Assembly (NCBI GenBank): GCA_963678485.1
Contig: OY782882.1
Coordinates: forward strand, 744,001 to 808,000
DNA: 64,000 nt
Origin: CALGYY01 sp963678485
Lineage (GTDB): Bacteria > Bacteroidota > Bacteroidia > Bacteroidales > CAIWKO01
Direction: 5' to 3'
A program made the position numbers and the translations under genes. Positions 10,101 to 19,068 of this stretch are shown piece after piece. Position 1 is the stretch's first letter. Each line of letters begins with the position of its first letter. The notes below the pieces were generated by a model, which had not been told where the DNA came from, did no database searches, and was given only the letters and a program-made list of their open reading frames with translations.

Positions 10101-11575
10101 AACAATGGAATGCCACTAATGTAACGCATACAATATCCAACAATCGCATTTATGGGCTGAACTCAACGGTCACTGGAGGTAGCAACAATTCATATATCAT
10201 CGGAATTTTCGATAATACTTACGGCACAAATTACACTTCGAATATTAATGCAAATCGCATATATGGATTTTATGCACCTGACTCCTATGGCGTTTCGGGA
10301 ACAAATTACACCGGATTGATTGGGATCTTTGCACCCCCCAATCAACTCGGAACGCATTATTATACAAACAACATGATTCAGCTTGGCTATAAGATGGATG
10401 GTACGAGTGTAAGAAATGCCTCTATTACCGGGATCTGGGACAATAGTAATTGGAATAGCCCAACGCTAAAAATGAATTTCTATCACAATAGTGTTTATAT
10501 TGGTGGCACTGATAATACATGTCTCAATTCCTACACATTCAGAAGATCCCTCATTTATAGCAGTGCTGCTTACGATCTTGTTGATCTGAAAAATAATATT
10601 TTTGTAAATAATCGTTCAAGTGCTTCGGCAGATCATTACGGGATTTTCGTAAATGATAAGATTAATTTCACAAGTAATTATAATCTTATCTATGGAACAG
10701 GCACTGGCTTTGTTTTCGGAAATCTATCTGGAATTTCATATGCAAATCTGGCTGCATGGCAGACCGCATCCTTATTGGACGCAAATACAATTCAGAATGA
10801 TCCGCTTTACATCAACCCTTTTGTTATTGCTCCTGATCTCCATTTACAAGCAGGAAGTCCGGCAATAGGCGCAGGAACATCATCAACCGTCACAACAGAC
10901 TACGACGGAAGTACGCGTAGCGGCGCAATGGATATGGGTGCTGACCAATACGCAGCATCGTACAGCACACCCTACTTAGGAATTACGGGTTGCAATCAGG
11001 AGCTTCCGCTACCGGTGGAATTACTGGACTTTCATGCTGAATGCAATAACAATCATGCTGAATTAAGATGGTCCACAGCTACTGAAACAAATAATGACTA
11101 TTTCAGCATTGAACAAAGTAAAGATGCACTGGAATGGGAAAACATTGCTACGATTGCAGGTTCGGGCAACAGTGGTTCGATTCGAAGATATTATTATTTC
11201 AACGAAGGAGAAAATATTTCCGACACTTACTACCGTCTTTCACAAACTGACTACGATGGAAAGTCCGTCACCCTTGGGATTATTTACACAAACTGTCGCG
11301 AGTACAAAAACAATAATGATTTGATTTGTTATCCAAATCCATCCAAGGATGATATCATGGTAAAATTCAGATGCGATGCGTCTGAAAGTGCCGTCCTGCT
11401 CATTTATGATGCCCTTGGCAATAAAGTATTTGACAAAAGTTTAACTGATACAGAAATCAGTAGTGGAGCCGCTGTACTCCATTTACAAAATTTACCTGCT
11501 GGCATATATTCACTCAAACTTTTCTCAGCAAGTGTTTGCAGGATTACGCAATTAATCAGAACAGAAAAGGAATAA
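7115..11575 (+). CDS. Large secreted T9SS protein with beta-helix-like repeats
   Basis: 1,486 residues from ATG 7115. A TTG three codons upstream (7106) is open but less likely. The signal peptide is MLKPLIRLFNLLTLFTLFTF...SNAQ. Residues ~30-550 are a Thr/Ser/Asn-rich beta-region containing TYTWIGASGGSWAVSTNWSP, a motif common at the start of Bacteroidota surface proteins. Residues ~680-1270 contain repeated short N-N-x-I and I-x-x-N patterns (NNVIANVI, NNRIYGLN, NANRIYGFY) typical of right-handed parallel beta-helices. The end has a conserved pre-sorting domain (LRWSTATETNNDYFSIE ... YYRLSQTDYDGK) and a T9SS type A sorting domain with CYPNPSKDDIMV and LPAGIYSLKLF. Export by Sec and then T9SS, with surface attachment or release, follows from the family. 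No catalytic motif was recognised; an adhesin or polysaccharide-binding role is possible. Confidence 0.88.
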   Translation: MLKPLIRLFNLLTLFTLFTFLSTEKSNAQTTYTWIGASGGSWAVSTNWSPTRTTPAVTDIIVFNNGAPIIVTGVITQTIRQLIINNSTDVSLQSAAAAVLSINGPSASTNLQIAASSVLQLSSAAAASINLTIVTTANQTGDISGSLVLNANTSSNNTFTTSSVGTTVVTVANGGSIINNGGAVTSTAATLVFAPGSLYRHARNAGTIPTATWTNTPPYSNIVITSPTTGPAGFGQSFGNVTLNTGMITTNVAGTATINGTLTINNGNLALLAGTLVLNGDLVVSTGSIVSNTGATLIIGGTAPNLTIPPLTGGATLHNLTINRPSGVTLGGALTIFTNGELTLTNGILTTTATNYIRITNTAVAGILGGSPSSYVNGPIQRAFASNLASGSTYAFPVGKSTYNLFELVNPTTGGSSGIITVEAFDADCGGFLGFGLSALNTNRYWQATPNIAFITSSSVRLTEPSLGAANRVAQCGTINGTYMNRGGSAPSPVLSGPVSPTLGYFTLGTDAAIALNGTYTVGPTGQFAKLTDVANALNVATVTGNVVFELQTDYDGTVGETYPIMFYQYAMTGGPWKATVRPAATVSAMLTTSGTTASTGLINFSGVDLLSFDGRPGGTGTMANIQWSITHTGAASSYPALQFLNGASNNSMKFLNIKASCTNTTGTIVFSTSTVAGGNSNDTISDCNIGNYTTQPYNAILSAGTAGANANSGNCILRNNIYNFQSFTSYSTFPLNGGVIISATGNGSNWNVSNNSFYANQIINGRSAACIFMAPGAASTGNIVSGNFIGGQSPMCGGAYMDYRGTWNGNGWDFWGIYVNSGGTSVSNNTIQNVKMGLTTASNHFCGINIVSGPATITGNTIGSPSVCKSILNGSAGQVFGISNVGSSPVTISNNVIANVISDFSNPPSAFNQSGVCGISCNMPGGVVSPNIITNNEIFNLANGDNYNGSYVISGWNFGSSGASYGPMSATNCKGGSVLSTFGAHMIMVVGIYLQQWNATNVTHTISNNRIYGLNSTVTGGSNNSYIIGIFDNTYGTNYTSNINANRIYGFYAPDSYGVSGTNYTGLIGIFAPPNQLGTHYYTNNMIQLGYKMDGTSVRNASITGIWDNSNWNSPTLKMNFYHNSVYIGGTDNTCLNSYTFRRSLIYSSAAYDLVDLKNNIFVNNRSSASADHYGIFVNDKINFTSNYNLIYGTGTGFVFGNLSGISYANLAAWQTASLLDANTIQNDPLYINPFVIAPDLHLQAGSPAIGAGTSSTVTTDYDGSTRSGAMDMGADQYAASYSTPYLGITGCNQELPLPVELLDFHAECNNNHAELRWSTATETNNDYFSIEQSKDALEWENIATIAGSGNSGSIRRYYYFNEGENISDTYYRLSQTDYDGKSVTLGIIYTNCREYKNNNDLICYPNPSKDDIMVKFRCDASESAVLLIYDALGNKVFDKSLTDTEISSGAAVLHLQNLPAGIYSLKLFSASVCRITQLIRTEKE

Positions 11576-11597
11576 AAATCAAATGCAGGATTTTATT
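11571..11597. terminator. Possible weak bidirectional terminator between convergent genes
   Basis: An AT-rich hairpin AAAATC-(8 nt)-GATTTT, extendable with one bulge to AATAAAAATC / GATTTTATT, spans the end of the T9SS gene and the 37-bp gap before the convergent TolC-family gene. The stem is weak and has no GC core, so this is only a candidate. Confidence 0.3.
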
Positions 11598-11612
11598 GCG
11601 CCAGCAATAGCA

Positions 11613-12911
11613 TTAATACTTTAACTGAAAGATCAGTTGTTTTAATTCAATTTCTGCAGACTTAGCAGCATATTGCGAATTTATCAGTAAATATGAAGCA
11701 TTTTCAAAACTCGTCTGTGCAGCTTTAACTTCAAGAATAGTTGCATGCCCTTCCTGAAAGTTTGTCATAACTAATGCTAATAATTTCTGCGAAAGTGCCG
11801 CATTGGTTTTCTGCACATCAATTTGCCTGAGTGCCGTAGTATAGGAAAGAAAGGTTTTGTATGCCGTGGTATATAATTGAGAATATAGCTGCTCCCGTGC
11901 TAATTGGGCGTTATCTAAATTAATCGTTGCAATTCTCTTTTGATTTCTGTAAATATTTCCATTGAATATTGGGACCTGCAGCGATAGTCCTGCAGAAGGT
12001 CCGAAATTCTGATTAAGCAAGGTGCTACCCGCTTTATTATCGGCGCGATAAAAACCATAATCTGCATTGAGTTTAATGGCAGGATATCGTTGAGCCGCCG
12101 TTTCTTTTACAAGCATTTCGTTGATGCGCAACTGTTGTTCAGATGACAACCACTGTGGGTTTGACTTCAAAGCAGACACAATACTTTCCCAACTCATGGA
12201 TGCCTCTGGAACAATGCTGTCGTCAATATCGAATGTTCGATCCGGCTGGATATTCATCAGCATCGCTAAATCCGCCTTTGCTTGATCAATCACCATTTGC
12301 TGTAATACCACATTTTGTTCAGCCGTATTAAGATCAGATTGAGCCTGCATCATATCCGCAGCACTGGCCATACCAACATTGCTTTTTGTTGTAGTGATGA
12401 GAATTTTTTCTTTCGAAACATCCAGTGTTTGCTGAATAATTCTAAGATACGCCTGTTGACGGACAATATCGAAATACTTTAGCATCACATCGCCCAGGAC
12501 TCCCTGCACCTGACCATTCAGCGCAATCTCACTTTGTTGTTGTAAAGAGCTAAGTCGTTTTTTTGTAGCAATGACTTTGAATCCATTAAACAATACGATG
12601 TCAGCAGAAACACTTGCATTCAACGCATTTCCAACAATGCCCGATGCAGAGGTTTCAGTGCCATCACCATATTTCATATTGATATCATCAGAATAAATAT
12701 TATCACTAGCCACTGCACTGATACGTGGAAGTGCACCCGCCATACCAAGACTATTCCCGATATGTGCAGATTTGGCTTCATTTTTCGCAATCTGAATGTT
12801 CAGATTTTTCTCCAGCGCTGTATCAATGGCGTTACGGAGTGTCAGCAATGACTGCCCAAAGAGCAATACTGGCGAAAAAAATATAAGCGAAAAAATTACT
12901 CGTTTCATCAT
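11613..12911 (-). CDS. TolC-family outer-membrane efflux protein
   Basis: 432 residues with signal peptide MMKRVIFSLIFFSPVLLFGQ. It has the internal repeat structure of outer-membrane efflux (OEP) proteins: LTLRNAIDTALEKNLNIQIAKNEAKSA at the start of repeat 1, long Ala/Gln-rich coiled-coil helices, and a second repeat with LSLQVPIFNGNIYRNQKRIA. It ends FENASYLLINSQYAAKSAEIELKQL, the usual end of the second hairpin. It would form the trimeric outer-membrane channel of the pump encoded by the two upstream genes. The start is 8 bp after the RND permease stop, so it is co-transcribed as the last gene of the operon. Confidence 0.94.
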   Translation of the reverse strand: MMKRVIFSLIFFSPVLLFGQSLLTLRNAIDTALEKNLNIQIAKNEAKSAHIGNSLGMAGALPRISAVASDNIYSDDINMKYGDGTETSASGIVGNALNASVSADIVLFNGFKVIATKKRLSSLQQQSEIALNGQVQGVLGDVMLKYFDIVRQQAYLRIIQQTLDVSKEKILITTTKSNVGMASAADMMQAQSDLNTAEQNVVLQQMVIDQAKADLAMLMNIQPDRTFDIDDSIVPEASMSWESIVSALKSNPQWLSSEQQLRINEMLVKETAAQRYPAIKLNADYGFYRADNKAGSTLLNQNFGPSAGLSLQVPIFNGNIYRNQKRIATINLDNAQLAREQLYSQLYTTAYKTFLSYTTALRQIDVQKTNAALSQKLLALVMTNFQEGHATILEVKAAQTSFENASYLLINSQYAAKSAEIELKQLIFQLKY

Positions 12912-12919
12912 GTACCTTT

Positions 12920-15900
12920 TTATGAGATCAATTCTCCTTCGCCTTCCTCCTCAACCTCCAGCTTATGTTTTCCGGAAATCAGAAGATATACTGTAGGAAT
13001 AACAAATAAAGTAAGGATGAGCGAAAATAATATACCTCCCACCACCACGATTCCCAGTGGAATACGGCTGGTTGCAGCAGCACCTAAACCCAAAGCAATA
13101 GGTAATGCACCCAGAGAAGTTGCAAGGCTTGTCATCAGGATTGGACGCAAACGCTGAGTTGCAGCTTCAACAATTGCCTTCTCTTTCGGAATCCCTTGTG
13201 CGCGTTTTTTATTCGCAAACTCAACAATCAAAATTCCATTTTTCGTAACCAATCCAATGAGCATAATCATCCCAATCTCAGAAAATATATTGAGCGTTTG
13301 TCCAAAAGCCCAAAGACTGAGTAAAGCGCCAGCAATAGCCAGCGGCACGGTAATCATAATCGTTATTGGATCCTTAAAACTTCCGAATTGCGCAGCAAGT
13401 ACTAGATAAATCAGCACAAGCGCCAGAGCAAAGGCGAAGGCCGTATTCGAAGAACTTTCTGAATAATCGCGTGCCGGACCGCTAAGTGATGTTTGAAAAC
13501 TATCGTCTAACACCTTTGTGGCAATCCCTTGCATGGCTTCAACACCATCACCAATCGTCTTGCCCTCAGCAAGAGAGGCAGAAACAGTGGCTGATTTAAA
13601 TCGATTAAAATGATACAATGATGGAGGATTAGCATTGGAAACAAGATTTGTTACCGAAGCCAGAGATATATATTGACCTTCTTTGTTTCGAACATACAAG
13701 TTGGAAATATCCACCGGCTGTTGACGATTCTTCAACTCAACCTGAGAAATCACCTGATACTGCTTGCCGTTCATAATAAAGTACGCCAAACGCCGACCGC
13801 TAAATGCACTCTGAATAACCTCAGCAATATCAGTAATTGTCAGTCCAAGTTCACGGGCTTTAATTCGGTCTATGATGATGTCAATCTCCGGTTTGTTGAA
13901 TTTTAAATTGACATCCACATTCTGAAAAGTCTTGTCACTGCGTGCTTCTTCAAGAAATTTTGGAATAGCCGTTTTTAGTTTTTCGAAATCCAAATTCTGA
14001 ATTACGAACTGCACAGGCAACGAACCTCTGGATGCGAGGCCCACTGAAATAGTTTGCTCTTCAATTAAAAAGAAACGAACATTATTAAATCGCGCCATTT
14101 TTTTATTCACTTCCCGAGCAATTTCGCTCTGACTTCTATCACGCTCTCCAACCGGTTTCAAACCAATCCTGCCCATTCCACTATTGACTCCACTACTACT
14201 GTATCCAGGAATAGAGATAAATGAAAATTCCCTTTCGGGGACAGAATCAATGAGATAATTTCCTATCAGTTCTCCCTGTTCAACCATGTAATTATAGCTC
14301 GCACCTTCCGGACCAGTCATTTGTAACCTCACATTACTTTTGTCCTCAATGGGTGCAAGTTCACTTTGAATCGTTTTTCCAATCAGCACAATCAATAACA
14401 TACATACGCCAACGATTCCCCAGGCCAACCATTTGTAATGCACAAAACGCTGTAGTATATTGTGGTACCTCGATTCCATGCCACTGAAAAAAGGTTCCGT
14501 TTTAGTATAGAAACGTCCATGCTGACCACTTTTCTTGTTTAGATAAACATTCAGCACCGGCGTAATAGTCAGTGATACAAAAGCAGAAACTAACACCGCC
14601 CCGGCAAGTACCACAGCAAATTCACGGAACAGACTACCAACAAATCCTTGCAGAAAGAGCACCGGCAGAAATACGATTGCAAGAGTAATTGATGTGGATA
14701 TTACAACAAATGTAATTTCCTTACTCCCTTCAATAGCGGCGCGTTTTACCGAAAGTCCTTGTTCAATCTTTCGAAAAATATTTTCGGTTACAACAATTCC
14801 ATCATCTACAACCAGCCCTGTTGCAAGGATTACAGCAAGAAGGGTTAAGATGTTAATTGAGAATCCGGCAAGGTACATTATAAAAAATGTTGCGATGAGC
14901 GACACCGGAATGTCAATCAATGGGCGTATTGCGATAAGCCAATTACGAAAGAAAAAGAAGATTACAAGAATTACAAGAAGTATAGAAATGAGCAGGGTTT
15001 CACCAACCTCAGTGAGCGAACGCCGAATATTTCTAGTATTATCAATCAGTGTAGTAAATACAAGATCGCTTTGTTGCGACGATTTAATTTCATCTAATCG
15101 TTTGGTAAATTCATTGGAAATATCAATATAATTAGCTCCCGGCTGAGGAATGATAGCCAGTCCGACCGCACTCACACCATTAAGTTTCCAGCTCTGTTCG
15201 TATTGTTCCGGACCAAGTTCAACACGTGCCACATCGCCCAATCTCACGATTCCATTTTCATCCTCGCGAAGAATCATATTGCGAAAATCCTCTTCCGTAG
15301 TAAGATTCCCCAAGGTACGAATCGTCATTTCCGTTTTTGTTCCGTACATTTTTCCGGAAGGAATTTCAACATTCTCTTGTTTGAGAACACTTGTAACATC
15401 GTTAAATGCGAGATTGTATGCAGAGAGTTTATCAGGATCAATCCACAAACGCATGGAAGGACGCTTTTGTCCGATAATATTTACAGCACTGACTTCTGGT
15501 ATTGTTTGAAACTTATTGAGCAGTACATTCTCTGCATAATCGCTAAGTTCAAGAAGCCCTTTACTAGGACTCTGAATTGCCATAAGAATGATAAAATCGC
15601 TGTTTGCATCAGATTTCGTAACCACAGGTGGAGCATCAATATCCTGGGGCAGACTGCGTAATGCCTGACTCACTTTATCACGAACATCATTCGCTGCAGA
15701 TTCAAGATCCGCGTCAATATTGAACTCCACATTGATATTACTGCGTCCGATGGAACTGGTTGAAGAAATCGTACGAATTCCGGGGATACCGTTGATCGAT
15801 TTCTCTAAGGGTTCAGTAATTTGACTTTCGATGATATCAGCATTGGCACCCGTATAATTGGTACTCACTGTAATCATTGGTGGATCAATGGCAGGGTACT

Positions 15901-16006
15901 CACGCACTCCGAGAAAATAGTATCCGATCAATCCAAACAAAACGATGAACAAGTTCATCACAATGGCTAGTACCGGCTTCCTGATCGATAATTCAGAAAT
16001 ATTCAT
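12920..16006 (-). CDS. RND-family (HAE1 type) inner-membrane efflux permease
   Basis: 1,028 residues, standard for AcrB/MexF-type pumps. The N-terminus is MNISELSIRKPVLAIVMNLF with TM1 at ~12-32. Porter and docking domains lie in two large periplasmic loops (~35-335 and ~560-850). The TM4 proton-relay acidic pair is D401-D402 in GLVVDDGIVVTENIF, and the TM10 lysine is in GLVTKNGILIVEFANKKRA. The internal twofold repeat is clear. The family is known to exchange protons for drugs or other amphipathic substrates taken from the periplasm. It lies 26 bp downstream of the membrane-fusion protein gene and 8 bp upstream of the TolC gene. Substrate cannot be told from sequence. The gene looks intact even though its fusion-protein partner is frameshifted. 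Confidence 0.96.
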   Translation of the reverse strand: MNISELSIRKPVLAIVMNLFIVLFGLIGYYFLGVREYPAIDPPMITVSTNYTGANADIIESQITEPLEKSINGIPGIRTISSTSSIGRSNINVEFNIDADLESAANDVRDKVSQALRSLPQDIDAPPVVTKSDANSDFIILMAIQSPSKGLLELSDYAENVLLNKFQTIPEVSAVNIIGQKRPSMRLWIDPDKLSAYNLAFNDVTSVLKQENVEIPSGKMYGTKTEMTIRTLGNLTTEEDFRNMILREDENGIVRLGDVARVELGPEQYEQSWKLNGVSAVGLAIIPQPGANYIDISNEFTKRLDEIKSSQQSDLVFTTLIDNTRNIRRSLTEVGETLLISILLVILVIFFFFRNWLIAIRPLIDIPVSLIATFFIMYLAGFSINILTLLAVILATGLVVDDGIVVTENIFRKIEQGLSVKRAAIEGSKEITFVVISTSITLAIVFLPVLFLQGFVGSLFREFAVVLAGAVLVSAFVSLTITPVLNVYLNKKSGQHGRFYTKTEPFFSGMESRYHNILQRFVHYKWLAWGIVGVCMLLIVLIGKTIQSELAPIEDKSNVRLQMTGPEGASYNYMVEQGELIGNYLIDSVPEREFSFISIPGYSSSGVNSGMGRIGLKPVGERDRSQSEIAREVNKKMARFNNVRFFLIEEQTISVGLASRGSLPVQFVIQNLDFEKLKTAIPKFLEEARSDKTFQNVDVNLKFNKPEIDIIIDRIKARELGLTITDIAEVIQSAFSGRRLAYFIMNGKQYQVISQVELKNRQQPVDISNLYVRNKEGQYISLASVTNLVSNANPPSLYHFNRFKSATVSASLAEGKTIGDGVEAMQGIATKVLDDSFQTSLSGPARDYSESSSNTAFAFALALVLIYLVLAAQFGSFKDPITIMITVPLAIAGALLSLWAFGQTLNIFSEIGMIMLIGLVTKNGILIVEFANKKRAQGIPKEKAIVEAATQRLRPILMTSLATSLGALPIALGLGAAATSRIPLGIVVVGGILFSLILTLFVIPTVYLLISGKHKLEVEEEGEGELIS

Positions 16007-16032
16007 CTGCTTAAAATTCAGTAATCAAAAAA

Positions 16033-17087
16033 TTATTTATCAGGATTAATGATCTTCTCAATCTGCTTTACTGATTTGACGACCACCTTAGAATTCGGGC
16101 GTACAAAGAGAACGCCACTAACAACAACGCTATCGCCAACATTGATCCCAGACGTAATCTCAACCACCTTGGCTGTGCGGATGCCGGTTTCAATATTGGT
16201 AAATACAGGCAGCCCTTTCTTTATAACAACCAATTGGTTATTCATAGCATCGGGAATTATAGCATTGGTGGGCACAACCACACCTTTCATTTTATTATCA
16301 AGCATTACCTTCACAAAAGCGCCGGGGTTCAGAACACCATTTTCGAGACGCGCACGAACTTCATGTTTCTTGTGTTTGTATTAATCTGCGGCTCTATTGC
16401 TGTTACTATAGCACTAAGGGTTTCTTCCGTATTCACTGACTTAACTGACACCGCCGAACCCACTTTCACCAAATGTTCGTATGCCTCGGGTACTGTAAAG
16501 TCAATTTTAATTTTATCAGTTTGCTGTAAGGTTCCGATTAATGTAGCAGGAGTAACATAAGCCCCCATACTAACCAATCGAAGACCAAGACGTCCTGAAA
16601 AAGGAGCTTTGATTACTGTCTTTTCAATCTGTGCATCGATGATACTGATATTTGCTGTAATCAAGTTCACCTGATTAAGTGAAGCATCGTACTCCGCCTG
16701 ATTAACGCCATTAACGGCCAGCAACTTTTTAAGTCGTTGTTCTGTTTTTACGGCAAGGTCAAGCTGTACTTGCTGCTGCTTGCGCTGCGCCTGCAGTTCA
16801 GCATCATTTATCTTTGCCAGTATTGTTCCTGCTTTTACCACCGCGCCATCAGGGATGTTCAGATAAACCAATCGTCCACTAACCTCGGGATGCAGCTCTA
16901 TCATTTCCTCCGACAACACAGTACCGTTCACTTCAAGACCAGAGGCAAAATCCTCGTTGGCAGCGATAATTACATCTACAGGTACAGTTTCATTTTTCTT
17001 TTTCGAATTCGGGTCACCACCAGCATTTTTGCATGCAAGGATGGAGCTTAGTAACACCAGGACTCCTATAATTCGCAAATACTTCAT
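16033..17087 (-). pseudogene. RND membrane-fusion protein (HlyD/AcrA family), frameshifted by one base
   Basis: Two overlapping pieces of one gene. The first frame, from ATG 17087, encodes lipoprotein signal MKYLRIIGVLVLLSSILACKN (lipid-box Cys), a lipoyl/barrel region (ELHPEVSGRLVYLNIPDGAVVKAGTILAKI), a helical hairpin and a beta-barrel (VIKAPFSGRLGLRLVSMGAYV). It ends prematurely after TNTRNMKFVRVSKMVF. Reading the next frame from the same point gives RNM-VRARLENGVLNPGAFVKVML, the expected family continuation, and runs to the stop at 16033. A single missing base at about 16358-16362 (AACATGAA-GTTCGT on the coding strand) explains it. Restored, the protein would be ~351 residues, normal for the family. 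It heads an otherwise intact efflux operon, so a sequencing or assembly error is a live alternative to a true pseudogene. Confidence 0.88.
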
Positions 17088-17185
17088 ATCGTGTTAATAT
17101 AATCGTTTAATCCTTTTAAGAAATCCAAGCCAACAGTGCCGACTAACGAACATCGCTATCCATAACACTTCGAGGCATATATCAT

Positions 17186-17200
17186 ATGTCGAACCGACAT
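17186..17200. promoter_or_regulatory. Inverted repeat at the predicted transcription start of the efflux operon
   Basis: ATGTCG-AAC-CGACAT is a perfect 6-bp inverted repeat with a 3-bp spacer, ~100 bp upstream of the fusion-protein ATG. It lies immediately downstream (minus-strand sense) of the -7 box at 17208-17215, so it overlaps the expected +1 region. That is where a repressor of a drug-efflux operon would bind. No regulator gene is adjacent. Operator function is inference. Confidence 0.45.
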
Positions 17201-17207
17201 GTTTTGA

Positions 17208-17215
17208 CAAAGATA
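17208..17215 (-). promoter_or_regulatory. -7 promoter box of RND efflux operon
   Basis: The minus strand reads TATCTTTG, an exact match to the Bacteroidota TAnnTTTG -7 element, 121 bp upstream of the operon's first ATG at 17087. No good TTG -33 element was found at 19-21 bp spacing. Confidence 0.5.
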
Positions 17216-17357
17216 GGTATTATTGGAAAGTGTTTAGAATTTTGCAGTCAAAAGTAGAAATACCGTCGGTGCCTGACCATGCGTGAATGTGAGTGCAATC
17301 AAATATTTGAAGCCTCCGATTCGGGCGAGAAATGACGTTTCGATTTAAGGAATTCAA

Positions 17358-18104
17358 TTATAATCTTTTTCGCGCCAGCGCCACTACCGATAATCCAAAG
17401 GGCATTGGACACCACTGAATCAACCAATTCTCGATTCGCATTATAAAAAGAAATAGCCTGTTAACGGCATTTGGCGGCATGCTAACCTCATTGTGATCAG
17501 TAGTTTCAGATGCAGAAAATTTATCGAAAATGCGCTTTATCAGCGCGAACGGAAAAAGCAAACTAACACTGTAAGTAATCTTTTCGATTTCAAATCCATT
17601 ATCAACAAGCAAGCGCTTAAGACGTCGCTTTGTATACCGTCGCCCGGTGTGTACCACTTTATCATGTTTACTATACAGGAATGAATAGGCCGGAACACTC
17701 ACCAAGAATGCACCATGATTTTTTAAACAAGCGCATATTCCGCTAACAGCCTTCTTTTCATCTACTTCACGATGATACAGAACATCTAAACTACTTATCA
17801 AATCGAAACAATCAGGAGAAAAAGGCAACTCATTTACATCGCCTTGTATCACATTCAAAGGCGCATCAGCAGTAGCAAAGCTCAGTGCACTCTCGTACTT
17901 ATCGATACCAGTTTCATGAATGCTGAATGATTTTTTCACAAATCGAAGCCAACCACCCGTACCACAACCCGCATCCAGCATTCTAATCCCATCTTTTATC
18001 ACATTATCCCGTTTCAAGATTTTCATAAACAGCTCGTGATTGCCCACGTACCACCAATGATGATCCTCTGCCTCTCGCATATATGTATATTGGATTGGAT
18101 CCAT
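17358..18104 (-). CDS. SAM-dependent methyltransferase of a sugar-modification operon
   Basis: 248 residues from ATG 18104. A longer frame opens at 18197 but would overlap the glycosyltransferase by 77 bp. The shorter start gives MDPIQYTYMREAEDHHWWYVGNHELF, the usual N-terminus (E-x-x-HWWY-x-x-R/N) of this class I methyltransferase group, and begins 16 bp after the glycosyltransferase stop. The SAM motif is MLDAGCGTGGWL (~43-54), with GIDKYESAL and DVLYHREVDEKKAV later. The C-terminal ~60 residues are hydrophobic, suggesting membrane association. Members commonly sit beside polyprenyl-phosphate glycosyltransferases in polysaccharide clusters; the substrate is unknown. Last gene of a four-gene operon. 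Confidence 0.82.
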   Translation of the reverse strand: MDPIQYTYMREAEDHHWWYVGNHELFMKILKRDNVIKDGIRMLDAGCGTGGWLRFVKKSFSIHETGIDKYESALSFATADAPLNVIQGDVNELPFSPDCFDLISSLDVLYHREVDEKKAVSGICACLKNHGAFLVSVPAYSFLYSKHDKVVHTGRRYTKRRLKRLLVDNGFEIEKITYSVSLLFPFALIKRIFDKFSASETTDHNEVSMPPNAVNRLFLFIMRIENWLIQWCPMPFGLSVVALARKRL

Positions 18105-18120
18105 CTCAAGCGCCGGTATG

Positions 18121-19056
18121 TTATAAATATTCTTTGCGGATGGTGTATTGCGGCTGTTTATTCTGCGAAATGAAGATTCTTCCAACATATTCACCAATCA
18201 TTCCAAGCGAGATCAGCTGTATTCCTGCAAAAACAAAAATTGCAGTCATTGTAAGAGAAAAACCCTCAGGCAATTTAGGAACCATGAAATGCTCAATAAT
18301 GGTGTATAAACCAAACAGCAATCCGGTTAGTGCGAAAAACATCCCAATAAAAACAGAAACACGCAAGGGAATCACCGAAAAGCTTGTGAACATATTTGAC
18401 CATAACTTAATAAGCTTAACCAAGGTGTAGCCCGATTTCCCATGCTCTCGTTTATCGTGATTTACCTGAATTTTACCAATGTTTGCCGTAGATCTCAGAA
18501 TGAGTCCATCAATGTATGGATAAGGAAGATCGTAGCGAATTATTTCTGAAACGAGAAAACGATTCAAACACTTAAAACTGGAGAGATACAAATCCTTTGG
18601 TTTTTTCAATAGAATATTGGCCATGTAATTATTCAGACGACTCCCCATATTTCTCCAGCGTTTGTGCATTTTTTCCTGATAGTACGTATAAACGACATCA
18701 TAGTCGTTTTCCAACGCATATTCAATAAGCTTCTTTACTTCTTCGATGGGGTTCTGAAAATCATCATCCATTATAACGGTGTAATCGCCGCTAACTTTAT
18801 TAAGCCCCGCCATGACGGCATTGTGTTCTCCAAAATTTTTTGCAAGCGCAAGATATTTTACAATGGAAGCATGCTCCTTATAAAGCTTAAAACACTCCGC
18901 ATTCGATTCATCGGAGGAGTAATCATTAACAAGAATTATTTCAAGATTATAACATGTGTTGATTTCCGCAATAAGCGTATTCACCAGTTTGGCAATGGTC
19001 AATTGTGCGTTGAACACGGGTATTACAATTGAAAGCTTAATGTCTGACATGCTCAT
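18121..19056 (-). CDS. Glycosyltransferase family 2, polyprenyl-phosphate sugar transferase type (GtrB/ArnC/DPM1-like)
   Basis: 311 residues. The GT-A domain starts LSIVIPVFNAQLTIAKLV; the nucleotide/metal motif is TVIMDDDFQNPIEEV (DDD) and KREHGKSGYTLVKL is the late conserved motif. Two C-terminal transmembrane helices (~232-255 and ~267-290) end in IGEYVGRIF, the signature of the undecaprenyl/dolichyl-phosphate hexose transferases. The family is known to attach a sugar to polyprenyl phosphate for later flipping across the inner membrane. The start could be codon 1 (19056) or codon 3 (19050). It lies 12 bp after the aminotransferase and 16 bp before the methyltransferase, so co-transcribed. 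Confidence 0.9.
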   Translation of the reverse strand: MSMSDIKLSIVIPVFNAQLTIAKLVNTLIAEINTCYNLEIILVNDYSSDESNAECFKLYKEHASIVKYLALAKNFGEHNAVMAGLNKVSGDYTVIMDDDFQNPIEEVKKLIEYALENDYDVVYTYYQEKMHKRWRNMGSRLNNYMANILLKKPKDLYLSSFKCLNRFLVSEIIRYDLPYPYIDGLILRSTANIGKIQVNHDKREHGKSGYTLVKLIKLWSNMFTSFSVIPLRVSVFIGMFFALTGLLFGLYTIIEHFMVPKLPEGFSLTMTAIFVFAGIQLISLGMIGEYVGRIFISQNKQPQYTIRKEYL

Positions 19057-19068
19057 GAATTATAATGA

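Noticed and set aside
15203..15661. 152-codon open frame on the plus strand inside the RND permease gene
   Set aside because: Entirely antisense to a well-conserved pump gene; composition is that of a shadow frame.
16314..16400. Programmed ribosomal frameshift in the fusion-protein gene
   Set aside because: No slippery heptamer or downstream structure seen; a one-base loss explains it better.
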